This document shows, piece by piece, positions 32,650-45,867 of a stretch of 62,783 nt of DNA. Under the pieces are notes generated by a model that was not told the origin of the DNA, ran no database searches, and saw nothing but the letters and a program-made list of their open reading frames with translations. Numbering within the stretch: the first letter of the stretch is position 1; each line of letters starts with the position of its first letter. The position numbers and the translations under genes were made by a program. This DNA comes from Deinococcus aerophilus. Lineage in GTDB: Bacteria > Deinococcota > Deinococci > Deinococcales > Deinococcaceae. The DNA lies in assembly GCF_014647075.1 (NCBI RefSeq), contig NZ_BMOM01000021.1, positions 1 to 62,783 on the forward strand. Reading direction: 5' to 3'.

Positions 32650-33738
32650 TCAGCTCTGAACGAGGTCCTCCGCCAGGGTGGGATACGAGGTGTACCCCTG
32701 CGCGCCGCCGCCATACATGGTGGCCCGGTCGGGCTCGGCGATGGGGGCATTCTGCCTCAGCCGCTCCACCAGATCGGGATTGGCGATATACGCGCGGGCA
32801 AAACCGATCAGGTCGGCCCGGCCGTCTTCGAGGGTCTGTTCGGCTGCCTCACGGTCATAGCCCCCGGCCGTGATGATGACGCCCCGGAAGGTGGAGCGCA
32901 GCAGCGCCGTGGGATTGTGTCCCTCCATGCCCTGGGGAGGCGCGTCCTGCGAGGCGTCCACCACATGAACATATACCGGGGCCAGCGCGTCCAGCGCGCG
33001 TCCCACGTATTCGGTGGTGGCCACTGGATCGGCGTCGCTCATATCGCCAAAGACGCCCCCGGGCGACAGCCGCACGCCCACCCGCTCGTGGCCGATCGCT
33101 TCCGTTACCGCCTGCACAACCTCCAGCAGCAGGCGGGCCCGGTTCTCGATGCTGCCGCCATACCTATCTGTCCGGTGGTTGGTCCCGCTCTGCAGGAACT
33201 GGTCGAGCAGATAACCGTTGGCGCCATGAATCTCCACGCCGTCGAAGCCCGCCTCCAGGGCGTGGATGGCCGCCTGACGGAAATCGGCCACGATGCCAGG
33301 GATTTCGTCGGTTTCCAGGGCCCGGGGCGTCTCAAACTCCACCATGCCCGCCTGCGTGAACAGCTGGCCGGCCGGCCGGATGGCCGAGGGAGCGACCGGC
33401 AGTTTGCCACCGTGGTAGGACGAGTGCGAGATGCGCCCGACATGCCACAGCTGGGCGAAGATTCGGCCCCCGGCCGCATGAACGGCCTCGGTCACTGGCC
33501 GCCACGCGGCCACCTGCTCTGCCGTGTGCAGGCCGGGGGTGTCCGGGTAGCCCTGGGCCCCCGCCGACACCTGGGTCGCCTCCGTGATGATCAGGCCTGC
33601 CGAGGCACGCTGGGCGTAGTACTCCGCCATCAGGGCGGTGGGAACGGTACCCACCGCGCGGCTGCGGGTCATCGGGGCCATCACCACACGGTTGGGAAGT
33701 TGCAGTGCGCCGAGTTCAAAAGGTTCAAACAGTTTCAT
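32650..33738 (-). CDS. Old yellow enzyme-family alkene reductase
   Basis: FMN-dependent NAD(P)H oxidoreductase that reduces activated C=C bonds of electrophiles; 362 residues. It shows KLFEPFELGALQLPNRVVMAPMTRSRA, ITEATQVS, HAAGGRIFAQLWHVGRISH, DGVEIHGANGYLLDQFL and NHRTDRYGGSIENRARLLLEV, which together place it in the classical OYE group (NemA/XenB-like). ATG 33738 starts the conserved sequence. The promoter region is AT-rich with an inverted repeat (33840-33858), suggesting control by an electrophile-sensing repressor. Confidence 0.92.
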   Translation of the reverse strand: MKLFEPFELGALQLPNRVVMAPMTRSRAVGTVPTALMAEYYAQRASAGLIITEATQVSAGAQGYPDTPGLHTAEQVAAWRPVTEAVHAAGGRIFAQLWHVGRISHSSYHGGKLPVAPSAIRPAGQLFTQAGMVEFETPRALETDEIPGIVADFRQAAIHALEAGFDGVEIHGANGYLLDQFLQSGTNHRTDRYGGSIENRARLLLEVVQAVTEAIGHERVGVRLSPGGVFGDMSDADPVATTEYVGRALDALAPVYVHVVDASQDAPPQGMEGHNPTALLRSTFRGVIITAGGYDREAAEQTLEDGRADLIGFARAYIANPDLVERLRQNAPIAEPDRATMYGGGAQGYTSYPTLAEDLVQS

Positions 33739-33839
33739 CTTGTCTCCAAAACAGGGGGGCCCGGGAGGATCAGGGCCCATCAGAAGGGTGCGGGACCTCC
33801 CGAGAGCCGGGCAGGAGGTCAAGCGCGCAGCATAGAACC

Positions 33840-33858
33840 TTCAAATCGATGGTTTGAA
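33840..33858. promoter_or_regulatory. Operator-like inverted repeat upstream of the OYE gene
   Basis: TTCAAA (33840-33845) and TTTGAA (33853-33858) form an inverted repeat with a 7-base centre, about 100 bases before the OYE start. The surrounding stretch, about 33835-33925, is strikingly AT-rich for this genome and holds TATATT and TAAATC-type -10 candidates. A repressor binding here would control the OYE gene or the opposite strand. Confidence 0.45.
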
Positions 33859-33933
33859 TAATAAATCACTATATTCGGTAAATCTAAATGTGGTGGGCAG
33901 AGTGCGCTCAAAAATTTTATCCGCCCATGAACC

Positions 33934-33962
33934 AATAACAGAAGGCCCGCACAGGGCGGGCC
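33934..33962 (-). terminator. Terminator after tRNA-Lys
   Basis: Arms GGCCCGC (33944-33950) and GCGGGCC (33956-33962), followed on the minus strand by TTCTGTTATT. Confidence 0.75.
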
Positions 33963-33968
33963 TTTCTC

Positions 33969-34046
<78 letters not shown>

Positions 34047-34139
34047 CGCGCCGTGCCGCCCACGCAGGGGCGTTTTGCAGCGGGTGTGAGTATACGGAGG
34101 GCCGCCCGAACTGTCAATCTCCGGCGGCTTCCAGACAGC

Positions 34140-35477
<1,338 letters not shown>

Positions 35478-35557
35478 GAGGGCAAATTAGCACGCGGGGG
35501 CGGGCCTTTTCTGTCACCACAGGCGGAAAGCCGTGAGACGGACCCTATGCTGTTGTC

Positions 35558-35863
35558 ATGGACAAACTGGTCCGCGACCGCATTCCTGAATTGTTTGGCG
35601 GCAGTGCCCGCGCCCTGGACCCGGAGGAGTTCCGCGCCGCCCTGGGGGCCAAGTTGCAAGAGGAGGTAGCGGAATACCTGCACTCGGGAGAGGAACTGGA
35701 ACTTGCAGACGTGCTGGAGGTCGTGTATGCCCTGGCCCGCCTGAACGGACTGACCCCCAGCGAACTGGAGGACCTGCGGGCCCAGAAGGCCGGGGAGCGC
35801 GGCGGCTTTGAGGCGCGGCTGTGGTGGACCGCACCTACCTCAGACCCACCAGGGCCGTGCTGA
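35558..35863 (+). CDS. MazG-like/phosphoribosyl-ATP pyrophosphohydrolase-like house-cleaning protein
   Basis: Small all-alpha NTP pyrophosphatase-fold protein, 101 residues. The opening KLVRDRIPEL and the metal-site helices LQEEVAEYLHSGEELELADVLEVVYALARL (ExxE...ExxD pattern) match a widespread family of putative nucleotide-sanitising enzymes. The substrate is unknown. TATGCT (35546-35551) ends 6 bases before ATG 35558, so it is leaderless. Its last 29 bases overlap the end of the convergent EamA transporter gene. Confidence 0.85.
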   Translation: MDKLVRDRIPELFGGSARALDPEEFRAALGAKLQEEVAEYLHSGEELELADVLEVVYALARLNGLTPSELEDLRAQKAGERGGFEARLWWTAPTSDPPGPC

Positions 35864-36707
35864 GACACGCCAGGGCCACCCCGGCCCACTGCACGCCGCC
35901 TAGGCGCTCGCGGTTGAAGACCAGGGCCAGCACCGTCGTCAGCACGATGGACATGCTGCCCAGGACCGTCACGACGCTGTCCTCGCCGCGTCCCAGGCCC
36001 AGCGCCGTGAACAGGACCGCCGCCGTGGAGAGCAGGCCGGACACGCCGGCGTATTTCAGCGCCCCGGGACCGGCCAGGGCAGGCAGTCCGGCGCGGCGCT
36101 GTCGCCACACGCTCAGGGTCAGGAAGGTCAGGACCAGGGTACACAGCCGCAGGGTCCACGTGCCCTGTACGCCGCCCACACGGGGCGTCAGGCCGTGGCC
36201 CATCACGAAGAAGCCCGCTCCCAGGGTCAGCGCGGCGAGGATGGCCCACCACGCTCCCTGAAGCTGCGCGGGGGTGGACCGGACTCCCTGTGGGCGCTGC
36301 GGCAGCGATACCAGCACCACCGCTGCCAGCACGCCCAGCAGCCCCACGCCGGTCAGCAGCGTCAGCCGCTCGCCGCTGAGCCACGCCAGCGCGGTGGTCA
36401 CGGCTCCGTAGCTGCCCATGACCGGAGCCACCACCGCGAGTTGCCCCAGCCCCAGCGACTGGTAAAAGGCCAGTCCGCCCACCGTCATCAGGGTGGAGGC
36501 CCCCAGCGCCCAGGCCCACGCCACGGCGTCGGTGGGAATGACGCTCTGTCCGGTCAGCAGCAGGTATGCCAGCAGCGCCGCCACGCCAAAGCCCTGCGCC
36601 ACGAAGGCGGCGCGCATGGCTCCCATCCGCCGCGAGGCCGGCTGCGCCAGATAGTCCGCAAACCCCCACGCCAGCGCCGCCAGCAGACCCAGGCCCACGC
36701 CGCTCAC
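35835..36707 (-). CDS. EamA/DMT-family transporter
   Basis: Drug/metabolite-superfamily permease, 290 residues with about ten membrane helices in two five-helix halves (first half from GLLAALAWGFADYLAQP, second from LKYAGVSGLLSTAAVLFTALGLG). The glycine-rich SIVLTTVLALVFNRERL near the C-terminus is the usual EamA repeat end. The substrate is unknown. GTG 36707 begins right at the first helix; no good ribosome site is visible, so the start is soft. Confidence 0.85.
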   Translation of the reverse strand: MSGVGLGLLAALAWGFADYLAQPASRRMGAMRAAFVAQGFGVAALLAYLLLTGQSVIPTDAVAWAWALGASTLMTVGGLAFYQSLGLGQLAVVAPVMGSYGAVTTALAWLSGERLTLLTGVGLLGVLAAVVLVSLPQRPQGVRSTPAQLQGAWWAILAALTLGAGFFVMGHGLTPRVGGVQGTWTLRLCTLVLTFLTLSVWRQRRAGLPALAGPGALKYAGVSGLLSTAAVLFTALGLGRGEDSVVTVLGSMSIVLTTVLALVFNRERLGGVQWAGVALACLSTALVGLR

Positions 36708-36768
36708 CGCTTCACGACCCGACCTGTTTCTTGCAGACCCACCGGCAGAGGATAGCGGTCCCGGTCTT

Positions 36769-36800
36769 CCTAACGCCCGTTAGGTTCTGCGCGCTATCCT
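36769..36800 (+). promoter_or_regulatory. Thiolase promoter with overlapping 16-bp palindrome
   Basis: CCTAACG (36769-36775), two bases, CGTTAGG (36778-36784) is a perfect inverted repeat. It occupies the -35 region of a -10 hexamer TATCCT (36795-36800) that lies 7 bases before the thiolase ATG. The core fits CNAACGNNCGTTNG, which I recall as the site of the TetR-family phenylacetyl-CoA regulator PaaR of Thermus; that link needs checking. Confidence 0.65.
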
Positions 36801-36807
36801 GCCTGCC

Positions 36808-37989
36808 ATGAGCAAAGCTGTAATCGTGGCGGCGTCGCGCACGCCGACGGGCAAGTTTCTGGGGGCGCTGGAAAGTGTGGGCGCCGTGGAGCTGGGCAGC
36901 ATCACCCTGGCCGAGACGCTGCGGCGCTCGGGGCTGCCGGCCGACGTGATCGAGGAAGTCATCATGGGACAGGTCGTGCAGGCGGGCTGCGGGCAGAACC
37001 CGGCGCGGCACGCGGCCCTGAAGGCGGGCCTGAGTCATGAGGTCGGCGCCCTGACCATCAACAAGGTCTGCGGCAGCGGCCTCAAGGCGGTCATCCTGGC
37101 CGCGCAGAGCATTCGTGCGGGCGACCAGAGCGCGGTGCTCGCGGGCGGCATGGAAAGCATGAGCAACGCCCCGCACCTGCTGCCCGGCGCCCGCAAGGGC
37201 TACCGCCTGGGCCACGCACAGGTGCTGGACGCCAACACCCACGACGGGCTGTGGTGTTCCATCAACGACGAGGGCATGGGCCTGACCGGCGAGCGCGTGG
37301 CCGACAAGTACGGCATCAGCCGCGAGGAACAGGACGCCTTCGCCACCCGCAGCCACCAGCGGGCCATCGCGGCGCAGGAAGCCGGGCGCTTTGCAGACGA
37401 GATCGTGCCCGTGACCGTCAGGGGGCGCAAGGGCGACACCGTGGTGGACGCCGACGAGGGACCGCGCGCCGACACCAGCCCGGAGACGCTGGCCCACCTG
37501 AAACCCGCCTTCAAGAAGGACGGCTCGGTCACGGCGGGCAACGCACCCGGCCTGAACGACGCGGCGGCCAGCCTGCTGATCATGTCCGAGGAAGCCGCGG
37601 CGGCACACGGCCTGACCCCGCTCGCCGAGATCGTGGAGTACGCCACCGGAGGCCTGGCCCCCGAGTGGGTCATGATGACGCCCGTGCCTGCCACGAACAG
37701 GCTGCTGCAGAAGCTGGGCTGGACGGCGGCCGACGTGGACCTGTGGGAACTCAACGAGGCCTTCAGTGCCCAGAGCTTGGCCGTGATGAACGAACTGGGC
37801 CTGAACCCCGACCGGGTGAACGTCAACGGCGGCGCAGTGGCGCTGGGCCATCCGATCGGCGCTTCGGGAGCGCGCATCCTCGTGACCCTGCTGCACGCGC
37901 TGAAGCAGCAGGACAAGGAAACCGGCGTCGCCACCCTGTGCATGGGCGGCGGCAACGGCCTCGCCCTGGCCGTCAAGCGGGTAGGCTGA
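36808..37989 (+). CDS. Acetyl-CoA acetyltransferase (thiolase)
   Basis: Thiolase II-type enzyme joining or cleaving acetoacetyl-CoA; 393 residues. The nucleophilic Cys88 is in [11 protein letters not shown], the His in [19 protein letters not shown] and the second Cys in [13 protein letters not shown] 36808 is leaderless behind TATCCT. With the 3-hydroxyacyl-CoA dehydrogenase at 38416 it could serve fatty-acid or phenylacetate breakdown, or acetoacetyl-CoA metabolism. The palindromic operator suggests acyl-CoA-responsive control. Confidence 0.95.
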   Translation: MSKAVIVAASRTPTGKFLGALESVGAVELGSITLAETLRRSGLPADVIEEVIMGQVVQAGCGQNPARHAALKAGLSHEVGALTINKVCGSGLKAVILAAQSIRAGDQSAVLAGGMESMSNAPHLLPGARKGYRLGHAQVLDANTHDGLWCSINDEGMGLTGERVADKYGISREEQDAFATRSHQRAIAAQEAGRFADEIVPVTVRGRKGDTVVDADEGPRADTSPETLAHLKPAFKKDGSVTAGNAPGLNDAAASLLIMSEEAAAAHGLTPLAEIVEYATGGLAPEWVMMTPVPATNRLLQKLGWTAADVDLWELNEAFSAQSLAVMNELGLNPDRVNVNGGAVALGHPIGASGARILVTLLHALKQQDKETGVATLCMGGGNGLALAVKRVG

Positions 37990-37993
37990 GCGC

Positions 37994-38305
37994 ATGGCAC
38001 CGACCCTGTGGATCATCGAGAGCCGTTACACCAAGTCCGGCGATGAACTGGCCGCCGTCACGCCCCGCCACCGCGAATGGCTGGACCAGCATTACCGCTC
38101 GGGCGTGTTCCTGACCTCCGGGCGCAAGCTGGACAACACCGGGGGCGTGCTGGTGGCGCAGGCAGAGAGCGAGGAGCAGCTGCGCGACCTCTTCAAGGAC
38201 GATCCCTTCGTGCTCGAAGGCTGCTCCGAGTACCGCTACACGCCATTTACTCCGGTCAAGCGCGGGCGGGCGCTGGAGCTGGACGGCGTGGCGCTGGTGG
38301 AGTGA
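37994..38305 (+). CDS. YciI-family protein
   Basis: Small ferredoxin-like-fold protein of 103 residues with the YciI-type layout: [20 protein letters not shown], then [23 protein letters not shown]. The conserved His-Asp pair region is present in TPRHREWLD. The biochemical role of the family is mostly unknown, though some members are dehydrochlorinases. It begins 4 bases after the thiolase stop. TAGGCT (37982-37987), spanning the end of the thiolase gene, sits 6 bases before ATG 37994, so it may also be transcribed alone without a leader. Confidence 0.82.
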   Translation: MAPTLWIIESRYTKSGDELAAVTPRHREWLDQHYRSGVFLTSGRKLDNTGGVLVAQAESEEQLRDLFKDDPFVLEGCSEYRYTPFTPVKRGRALELDGVALVE

Positions 38306-38415
38306 GTGGCTCTCAAGTAATACGCACTCTCTTCCGTTTGATCCCCGGGGATGGGATCAGACTTCCCGTGTGCCCGGACAGCCCCAACAAGCTCAAACAC
38401 AGCTGAGGAGAAAGA
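38306..38415 (+). promoter_or_regulatory. Upstream region of the dehydrogenase gene with palindrome
   Basis: The 110-base gap contains a perfect 12-bp palindrome ATCCCCGGGGAT at 38341-38352, flanked by further pairing (GATC at both sides). A ribosome site AGGAG precedes ATG 38416. No unambiguous -10 was found; the palindrome is a candidate operator. Confidence 0.4.
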
Positions 38416-39252
<837 letters not shown>

Positions 39253-39360
39253 CATAAGTACTGAACTGAAGCAATTGCTGCTATTCTGCTCCACCCGTAT
39301 CTTAACGCCTCGTCATTTTGGCGGATGTTTCTGTCATATTCCCGGGCCTATGCTGGGTGC

Positions 39361-39612
39361 ATGAACGTCACCCGTCATTTCAGCGACACGCGGACGGAAT
39401 GGGGCCGCGTCCGGTTTCTGCTCCAGTCCAGCCGCGTGGGCCTGATGGCGGAGGGGCCTGGCTGGCAACACTGCAGCACCCATGACACGCTGGCTGACGC
39501 CGCCACGTACCTGGCGGTGCTGCCCGAGCTGTGTCAGAGCCTGTACCGTCAGGCGCTGGATGATCTGGAGCGGCAACTGGCCTTTGAACGTGGCTTCGAG
39601 GGTGCCGCCTGA
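39361..39612 (+). CDS. Small hypothetical protein
   Basis: An 83-residue protein, MNVTRHFSDTRTEWGRVRFLLQSSRVGLM..., with no signal peptide or membrane segment. It appears to be a small soluble alpha/beta domain with a helical C-terminus (QALDDLERQLAFERGFEG). I recognise no family. Start ATG 39361 is supported by TATGCT (39349-39354) exactly 6 bases upstream. It converges with metX, 17 bases away. Confidence 0.65.
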   Translation: MNVTRHFSDTRTEWGRVRFLLQSSRVGLMAEGPGWQHCSTHDTLADAATYLAVLPELCQSLYRQALDDLERQLAFERGFEGAA

Positions 39613-39629
39613 GGGGCGCGCCCCCCCGG

Positions 39630-42204
<2,575 letters not shown>

Positions 42205-42232
42205 GTTCAGCTCCACGCGGGAGCTGCCTCAA

Positions 42233-42262
42233 AGGGTAGCGGCTGTGACCGGGGCGGGTCAA
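42233..42262 (-). promoter_or_regulatory. Promoter of the metY-metX operon
   Basis: TTGACC (42257-42262) and TACCCT (42233-42238) with an 18-base spacer, read leftwards, just upstream of the S-box. It is one of the few promoters here with a recognisable -35. Confidence 0.7.
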
Positions 42263-42525
42263 GCCAGCCCTCCAGACAGGTGATTCCCATGAAATCCGTA
42301 CAGCCTCATCGCTGAAGAGGCAATGAAAAGAATGAGAACAGATTAAAGCTGGGCTTCAAACAAATAAGGCTTCCCTGTCGAGCGGGCCGCGTTACACTTC
42401 TCACGTTTCATTTCCCGAACAGTACAGTTGTCTGGTCCAGACGCGTTGCAAACGCGCTTATTTCCATCCATTCCCTTCTCAAAGTCGTTCCCTAAACAGG
42501 GTACAGAGAACGACACAGGAGACCC
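42263..42525. other. Intergenic region upstream of the metzincin-like lipoprotein
   Basis: No gene seen. The stretch is less GC-rich than its surroundings. It contains TACACT at 42393-42398 as a possible -10, and an inverted repeat CGCGTT-GCA-AACGCG (42442-42456) followed by CTTATTT, which may be an operator or a weak terminator. A ribosome site AGGAG precedes the gene at 42526. Confidence 0.45.
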
Positions 42526-44595
42526 ATGAAGAAAAGAATGCTTGCCACCCTGGCCCTCAGCTTTTCTCTGCTTGCCGCATGCAACAGTGGCCCGGCCCCC
42601 AGCCCACAGCCCACGACTCCCACCGACTTCAGCAAGCTGAAGACCCTTAACCCCGGCAAGCAGGACACCATCCGCACGCAACTGAAGGTGAACATCGTCT
42701 TTGTGGGCTACCGTCAGACCCTGCCAGGACAGGTGGCCACCGCCCGCCAGGTGAACACCGCCGACTTCAATGAGATCCTGCCCAAGACCTACGAGTCCAT
42801 CGCCCGTATTCCCAGCGCCTACGGCCGTACCGAACCCACCGGCAACGCCTTCGATTACCAGTACAACTATGTGTTTGCCGACCAGAACTTTGAGGACAGC
42901 TTCTTCGGTTATCTCAAAGCCCAGGGAAAAGATGCGCCTCTGACCTTCCAGCAGAAGCTCTACAACTGCCAGAATGATGTAGACCCCGAGACGGGCGCCC
43001 CCACCTGCGAAACACCAGCGGGGAACATCAACCGCGTCATTGACGGCAACCTGCAGATTGATGCCCGGGTCACCGAGAACTGGCTGGCCGACAACGTGGC
43101 GCGGGTGGGCGTCAACCCCGGCGAGTACACCATCTTTATGGTGAACTGGTTTGACCGCCCCGACTTCAAGTACCACAGCTACACCCGGCTTGACGCCGTG
43201 GACAGCGACGCGGATCAGGCCAATCCGGCCCCGGCCAGCGTGTTCGGCCAGCGCGGCAGCCGCCGTCTGATCGCCTGGGGCGGCAGCGTCCGCGACAATG
43301 CTCCAGCGCAGCGCGTGTGGTTCTACGATCTGTCGGCCAACCCCGATCCGTGGACCAACGCCTATGACGTGACCAACCCCGACGTGGACGGTGACCGCGA
43401 ACCCGACTACCGCATGCCGCCCATCTGGGAATACGGCACCCGCAAGGCGAGCATCGGCTACGGGCGCAAGGTCAGCCCGGACCTCGCCCTGGTCACGCGC
43501 TACGCGGCCCTGAACCTGCTGTTCACGCCCAGCCCGATCTACCGCGCCGCGCTGACCCCGCCGCAAATGCCCGAGGAAATCGAGCTGAACGTGCATGTCG
43601 AGCAGGGTTCAGGGGCGGTGGCCCAGGGCAAGGTGTACCAGCCCGATCTGGCCCAGCGCCGGGTCTCGGTGCTGCAGCCGTTCGCCAAGTTCACGAGCAC
43701 CGTCAAGGAAACCCCGCTCAGTGGTGACCTCTCCGACGTGTACCAGTGCTTCTTTGCCGATCCGAGCATTCCCGCGGATATCTGCTCGCCGGACTATGCC
43801 GACGCGACGGGTGAACGGCTGTTCACCTTCGCCGTCGACGAACTGCGCCGGGAGTACGCCAACACGCCTGCCAACAAGTACCTGCTTCCCATCTACCTGT
43901 TCAACGATCAGGCAAACACCCAGCCGGGTCTGCTGGGCATCGCCTACGACGACGGCGAGACCGGCACCCAGAGCTTCGTGTACTCCTTCCTGACGCCCGG
44001 ATTGAATGCAGCAGGCTACGGCTTCACCGACACCTCGGTGCACGAGGTCGGCCACCACCTCAGCCTGTCGCATCCGCACGACGGCTACGACAGCGAGAAA
44101 GATATTTCCTACGGACCCAGCGGTCAGTTCCTGTTCGTGAACGTGGGCGATGAGAGCGCCACGATCATGTCCTACAACGACCTGTCGCGTGACTTCGGGC
44201 AGTTCAACCTCGACAGTCAGTACCGCTACCTGACCGCCGCGTATCTCAACAACACCAACGCCATCCTGGAACTCAGCCGCCGCTCCTCGCAGGAGGGCAA
44301 GGTGGCCGTGGCCGCCACCGCCGCCGATACCCTGTTCGCGCAGGCCAAGGCGAAATACGATGCCCTGGCGTACCTGGACGCGGCCCGCCTGGCCCATCAG
44401 GGCTACCGGGAGGTGCTGGACGCCGCCAAGACCGCCGGGGTCGACGTGCAGGCGTACAAGTGGTACCAGAACCTCAACGGCCTGTCGGCGGGCAAGGCCA
44501 AGCCCACCTTCAGCCGCACCTTCCAGGCTCAGAAGGGTGTGGTTATCTTTCCCGAAGAGAACGCTTTCCAGCGCAGCAAGCGTCTGGCTCCGTAA
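42526..44595 (+). CDS. Secreted metzincin-like zinc lipoprotein, unassigned family
   Basis: A 689-residue lipoprotein with lipobox LLAAC (Cys19) and a Pro-rich linker. Most of the sequence (about 50-480) is a large domain I do not recognise, beginning with LKVNIVFVGYRQTLPG. Near residue 506 comes HEVGHHLSLSHPHDGYD, i.e. HExxHxxxxxH with the third His at 516, as in metzincins, although the usual Gly is Ser. It is followed by ATIMSYNDLSRDFGQF, where SYND resembles a Met-turn. The C-terminal 130 residues are helical. AGGAG precedes ATG 42526. It is probably an envelope protease; the substrate is unknown. Confidence 0.78.
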   Translation: MKKRMLATLALSFSLLAACNSGPAPSPQPTTPTDFSKLKTLNPGKQDTIRTQLKVNIVFVGYRQTLPGQVATARQVNTADFNEILPKTYESIARIPSAYGRTEPTGNAFDYQYNYVFADQNFEDSFFGYLKAQGKDAPLTFQQKLYNCQNDVDPETGAPTCETPAGNINRVIDGNLQIDARVTENWLADNVARVGVNPGEYTIFMVNWFDRPDFKYHSYTRLDAVDSDADQANPAPASVFGQRGSRRLIAWGGSVRDNAPAQRVWFYDLSANPDPWTNAYDVTNPDVDGDREPDYRMPPIWEYGTRKASIGYGRKVSPDLALVTRYAALNLLFTPSPIYRAALTPPQMPEEIELNVHVEQGSGAVAQGKVYQPDLAQRRVSVLQPFAKFTSTVKETPLSGDLSDVYQCFFADPSIPADICSPDYADATGERLFTFAVDELRREYANTPANKYLLPIYLFNDQANTQPGLLGIAYDDGETGTQSFVYSFLTPGLNAAGYGFTDTSVHEVGHHLSLSHPHDGYDSEKDISYGPSGQFLFVNVGDESATIMSYNDLSRDFGQFNLDSQYRYLTAAYLNNTNAILELSRRSSQEGKVAVAATAADTLFAQAKAKYDALAYLDAARLAHQGYREVLDAAKTAGVDVQAYKWYQNLNGLSAGKAKPTFSRTFQAQKGVVIFPEENAFQRSKRLAP

Positions 44596-44617
44596 CCCTG
44601 ATCCAGCAACAGAGCCA

Positions 44618-44662
44618 GCAACAGGGAGGGGACCCGGCAAGGGTCCCCTCCTTCCCTGTTGC
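44618..44662 (+). terminator. Long terminator hairpin
   Basis: GGAGGGGACCC (44625-44635) pairs with GGGTCCCCTCC (44641-44651), extended by GCAACAGGG against CCCTGTTGC (44654-44662). It lies directly after the metzincin-like gene. Confidence 0.7.
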
Positions 44663-44727
44663 CAAGGACGCAGGGCCTGAAGACGGCATTTCAGAGCCGC
44701 GTCATACATGGTCATTAAGGTGGAAAG

Positions 44728-45321
44728 ATGAAATACCTCGCCCTCGGGTTAACGCTGGCCCTCGCGCTGCCGGGAAGTGCCTGCGCGTGGAGTGGAACGG
44801 CGACGCGGACGGCACCGGCGCTCCCATCGTCACCGCAGCGGGCCACCGAGGGGGGAGGCATGAGGGCAACGGCCATCCAGGACGCGCAACCGACGCTGGA
44901 GTTGCTGATCACGGTCAGGCTGCTTGCTGGGCTGACCGGGCAGCCGGAGTTCAGGCGGGAGGCCCGAACCCGCCTGGCCCTCAGCGACCTGTTGCGCCCC
45001 CTGACCGATATGTCAGCGTTGTACCCCAGCGAGGCCCGCACCCTGAACGCGGCCCTGCAGGCTGCCCTGACCCCCGCGCAGGCACAGATGCTGACCCGTG
45101 CCCGCGCCGCGCTGGAGGCCCAAGTGCGATCATTTATGGCCCGCGCACGGTTTGCCACACCGGACGGCCCGCTCAACCTGACCGTGGCCCGTTACGGCCT
45201 GATGGTGCCGGGCGGCCCCGACATCGTTCGGGGCGTAACAGACTGCTCACTCCCCAATCCCTACCACACGGGGGTCAATGCAGCGCTGCTGGAGCGGCTG
45301 CTGACCGCACTGGCTCCCTGA
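44728..45321 (+). CDS. Secreted hypothetical protein
   Basis: A 197-residue protein starting MKYLALGLTLALALPGSACAW, a signal peptide; the Cys near residue 19 (GSAC) may be a lipidation site. The body is helical and Ala/Leu/Arg-rich (LNAALQAALTPAQAQMLTRARAALEAQV), reminiscent of small periplasmic helical-bundle proteins such as Spy/LTXXQ types because of LTPAQ, but the match is weak. It ends in a short domain with TDCSLPNPYHTGVN. A purine-rich AGGTGGAAAG precedes ATG 44728. The gene product is not recognised. Confidence 0.65.
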   Translation: MKYLALGLTLALALPGSACAWSGTATRTAPALPSSPQRATEGGGMRATAIQDAQPTLELLITVRLLAGLTGQPEFRREARTRLALSDLLRPLTDMSALYPSEARTLNAALQAALTPAQAQMLTRARAALEAQVRSFMARARFATPDGPLNLTVARYGLMVPGGPDIVRGVTDCSLPNPYHTGVNAALLERLLTALAP

Positions 45322-45386
45322 AGCCGGACCCTTCCGGGCAAGCCGGGACCGGGGCGGGCCAGCCCCCGCTCACCACTTTCCGGCGC

Positions 45387-45770
45387 TCAGGCTCCCGCGC
45401 AGTCGGGGCACTGGCCGTACAGCGTGACCTCATGGGCTTCCACGATGAAGCCGCCCGGATACACCGTGCCGCTGGGCAGCGCGACCGGGCAGGTGTGCAA
45501 CGTGAACACACGCCCGCACCGGGTGCAGGAAAAATGGTGGTGGTGGCCCTTGCCCGCAGTCTCATAGCGGGTTTCGCCATCAAGCGTGACCGGATGAATG
45601 CGCTTCTGGTCGGTCAGCAGCTTGAGGGTCCGGTAGACCGTGGCAATCCCCAGTCCCGGGAGATCACTCTGGGCCCGGGACAGCACCTCGGGCACGGCCA
45701 GCGGCCCCGGTGCCGCGTCCAGCACGCGGGCGATCACATCACGCTGGCGGGTGCTGCGGGTGGCCGTCAT
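45387..45770 (-). CDS. Fur-family transcriptional regulator
   Basis: DNA-binding metal- or peroxide-responsive repressor, 127 residues. The winged helix covers residues 1-75 ([22 protein letters not shown]), then the regulatory motif [17 protein letters not shown] and a second Cys pair CPDC at the C-terminus, giving a structural zinc site. The HHHHFSC run fits Fur, PerR or Zur; which one cannot be decided. TAGCCT (45777-45782) sits 6 bases before ATG 45770. Its partner genes are not evident in the neighbourhood. Confidence 0.9.
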   Translation of the reverse strand: MTATRSTRQRDVIARVLDAAPGPLAVPEVLSRAQSDLPGLGIATVYRTLKLLTDQKRIHPVTLDGETRYETAGKGHHHHFSCTRCGRVFTLHTCPVALPSGTVYPGGFIVEAHEVTLYGQCPDCAGA

Positions 45771-45804
45771 GTCCTCAGGCTAACAGAGCCGCGCGCCTGG
45801 CATC

Positions 45805-45838
45805 AAAAAACAGCCCACCATTCCGCGGTGGGCTGTTT
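45805..45838 (-). terminator. Terminator after the YqjD-like gene
   Basis: Twelve-base arms AAACAGCCCACC (45808-45819) and GGTGGGCTGTTT (45827-45838); T-run of six on the minus strand (45810-45805). Confidence 0.88.
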
Positions 45839-45867
45839 CAAACGTTTGAATGTTGGACAGGCAGGCG

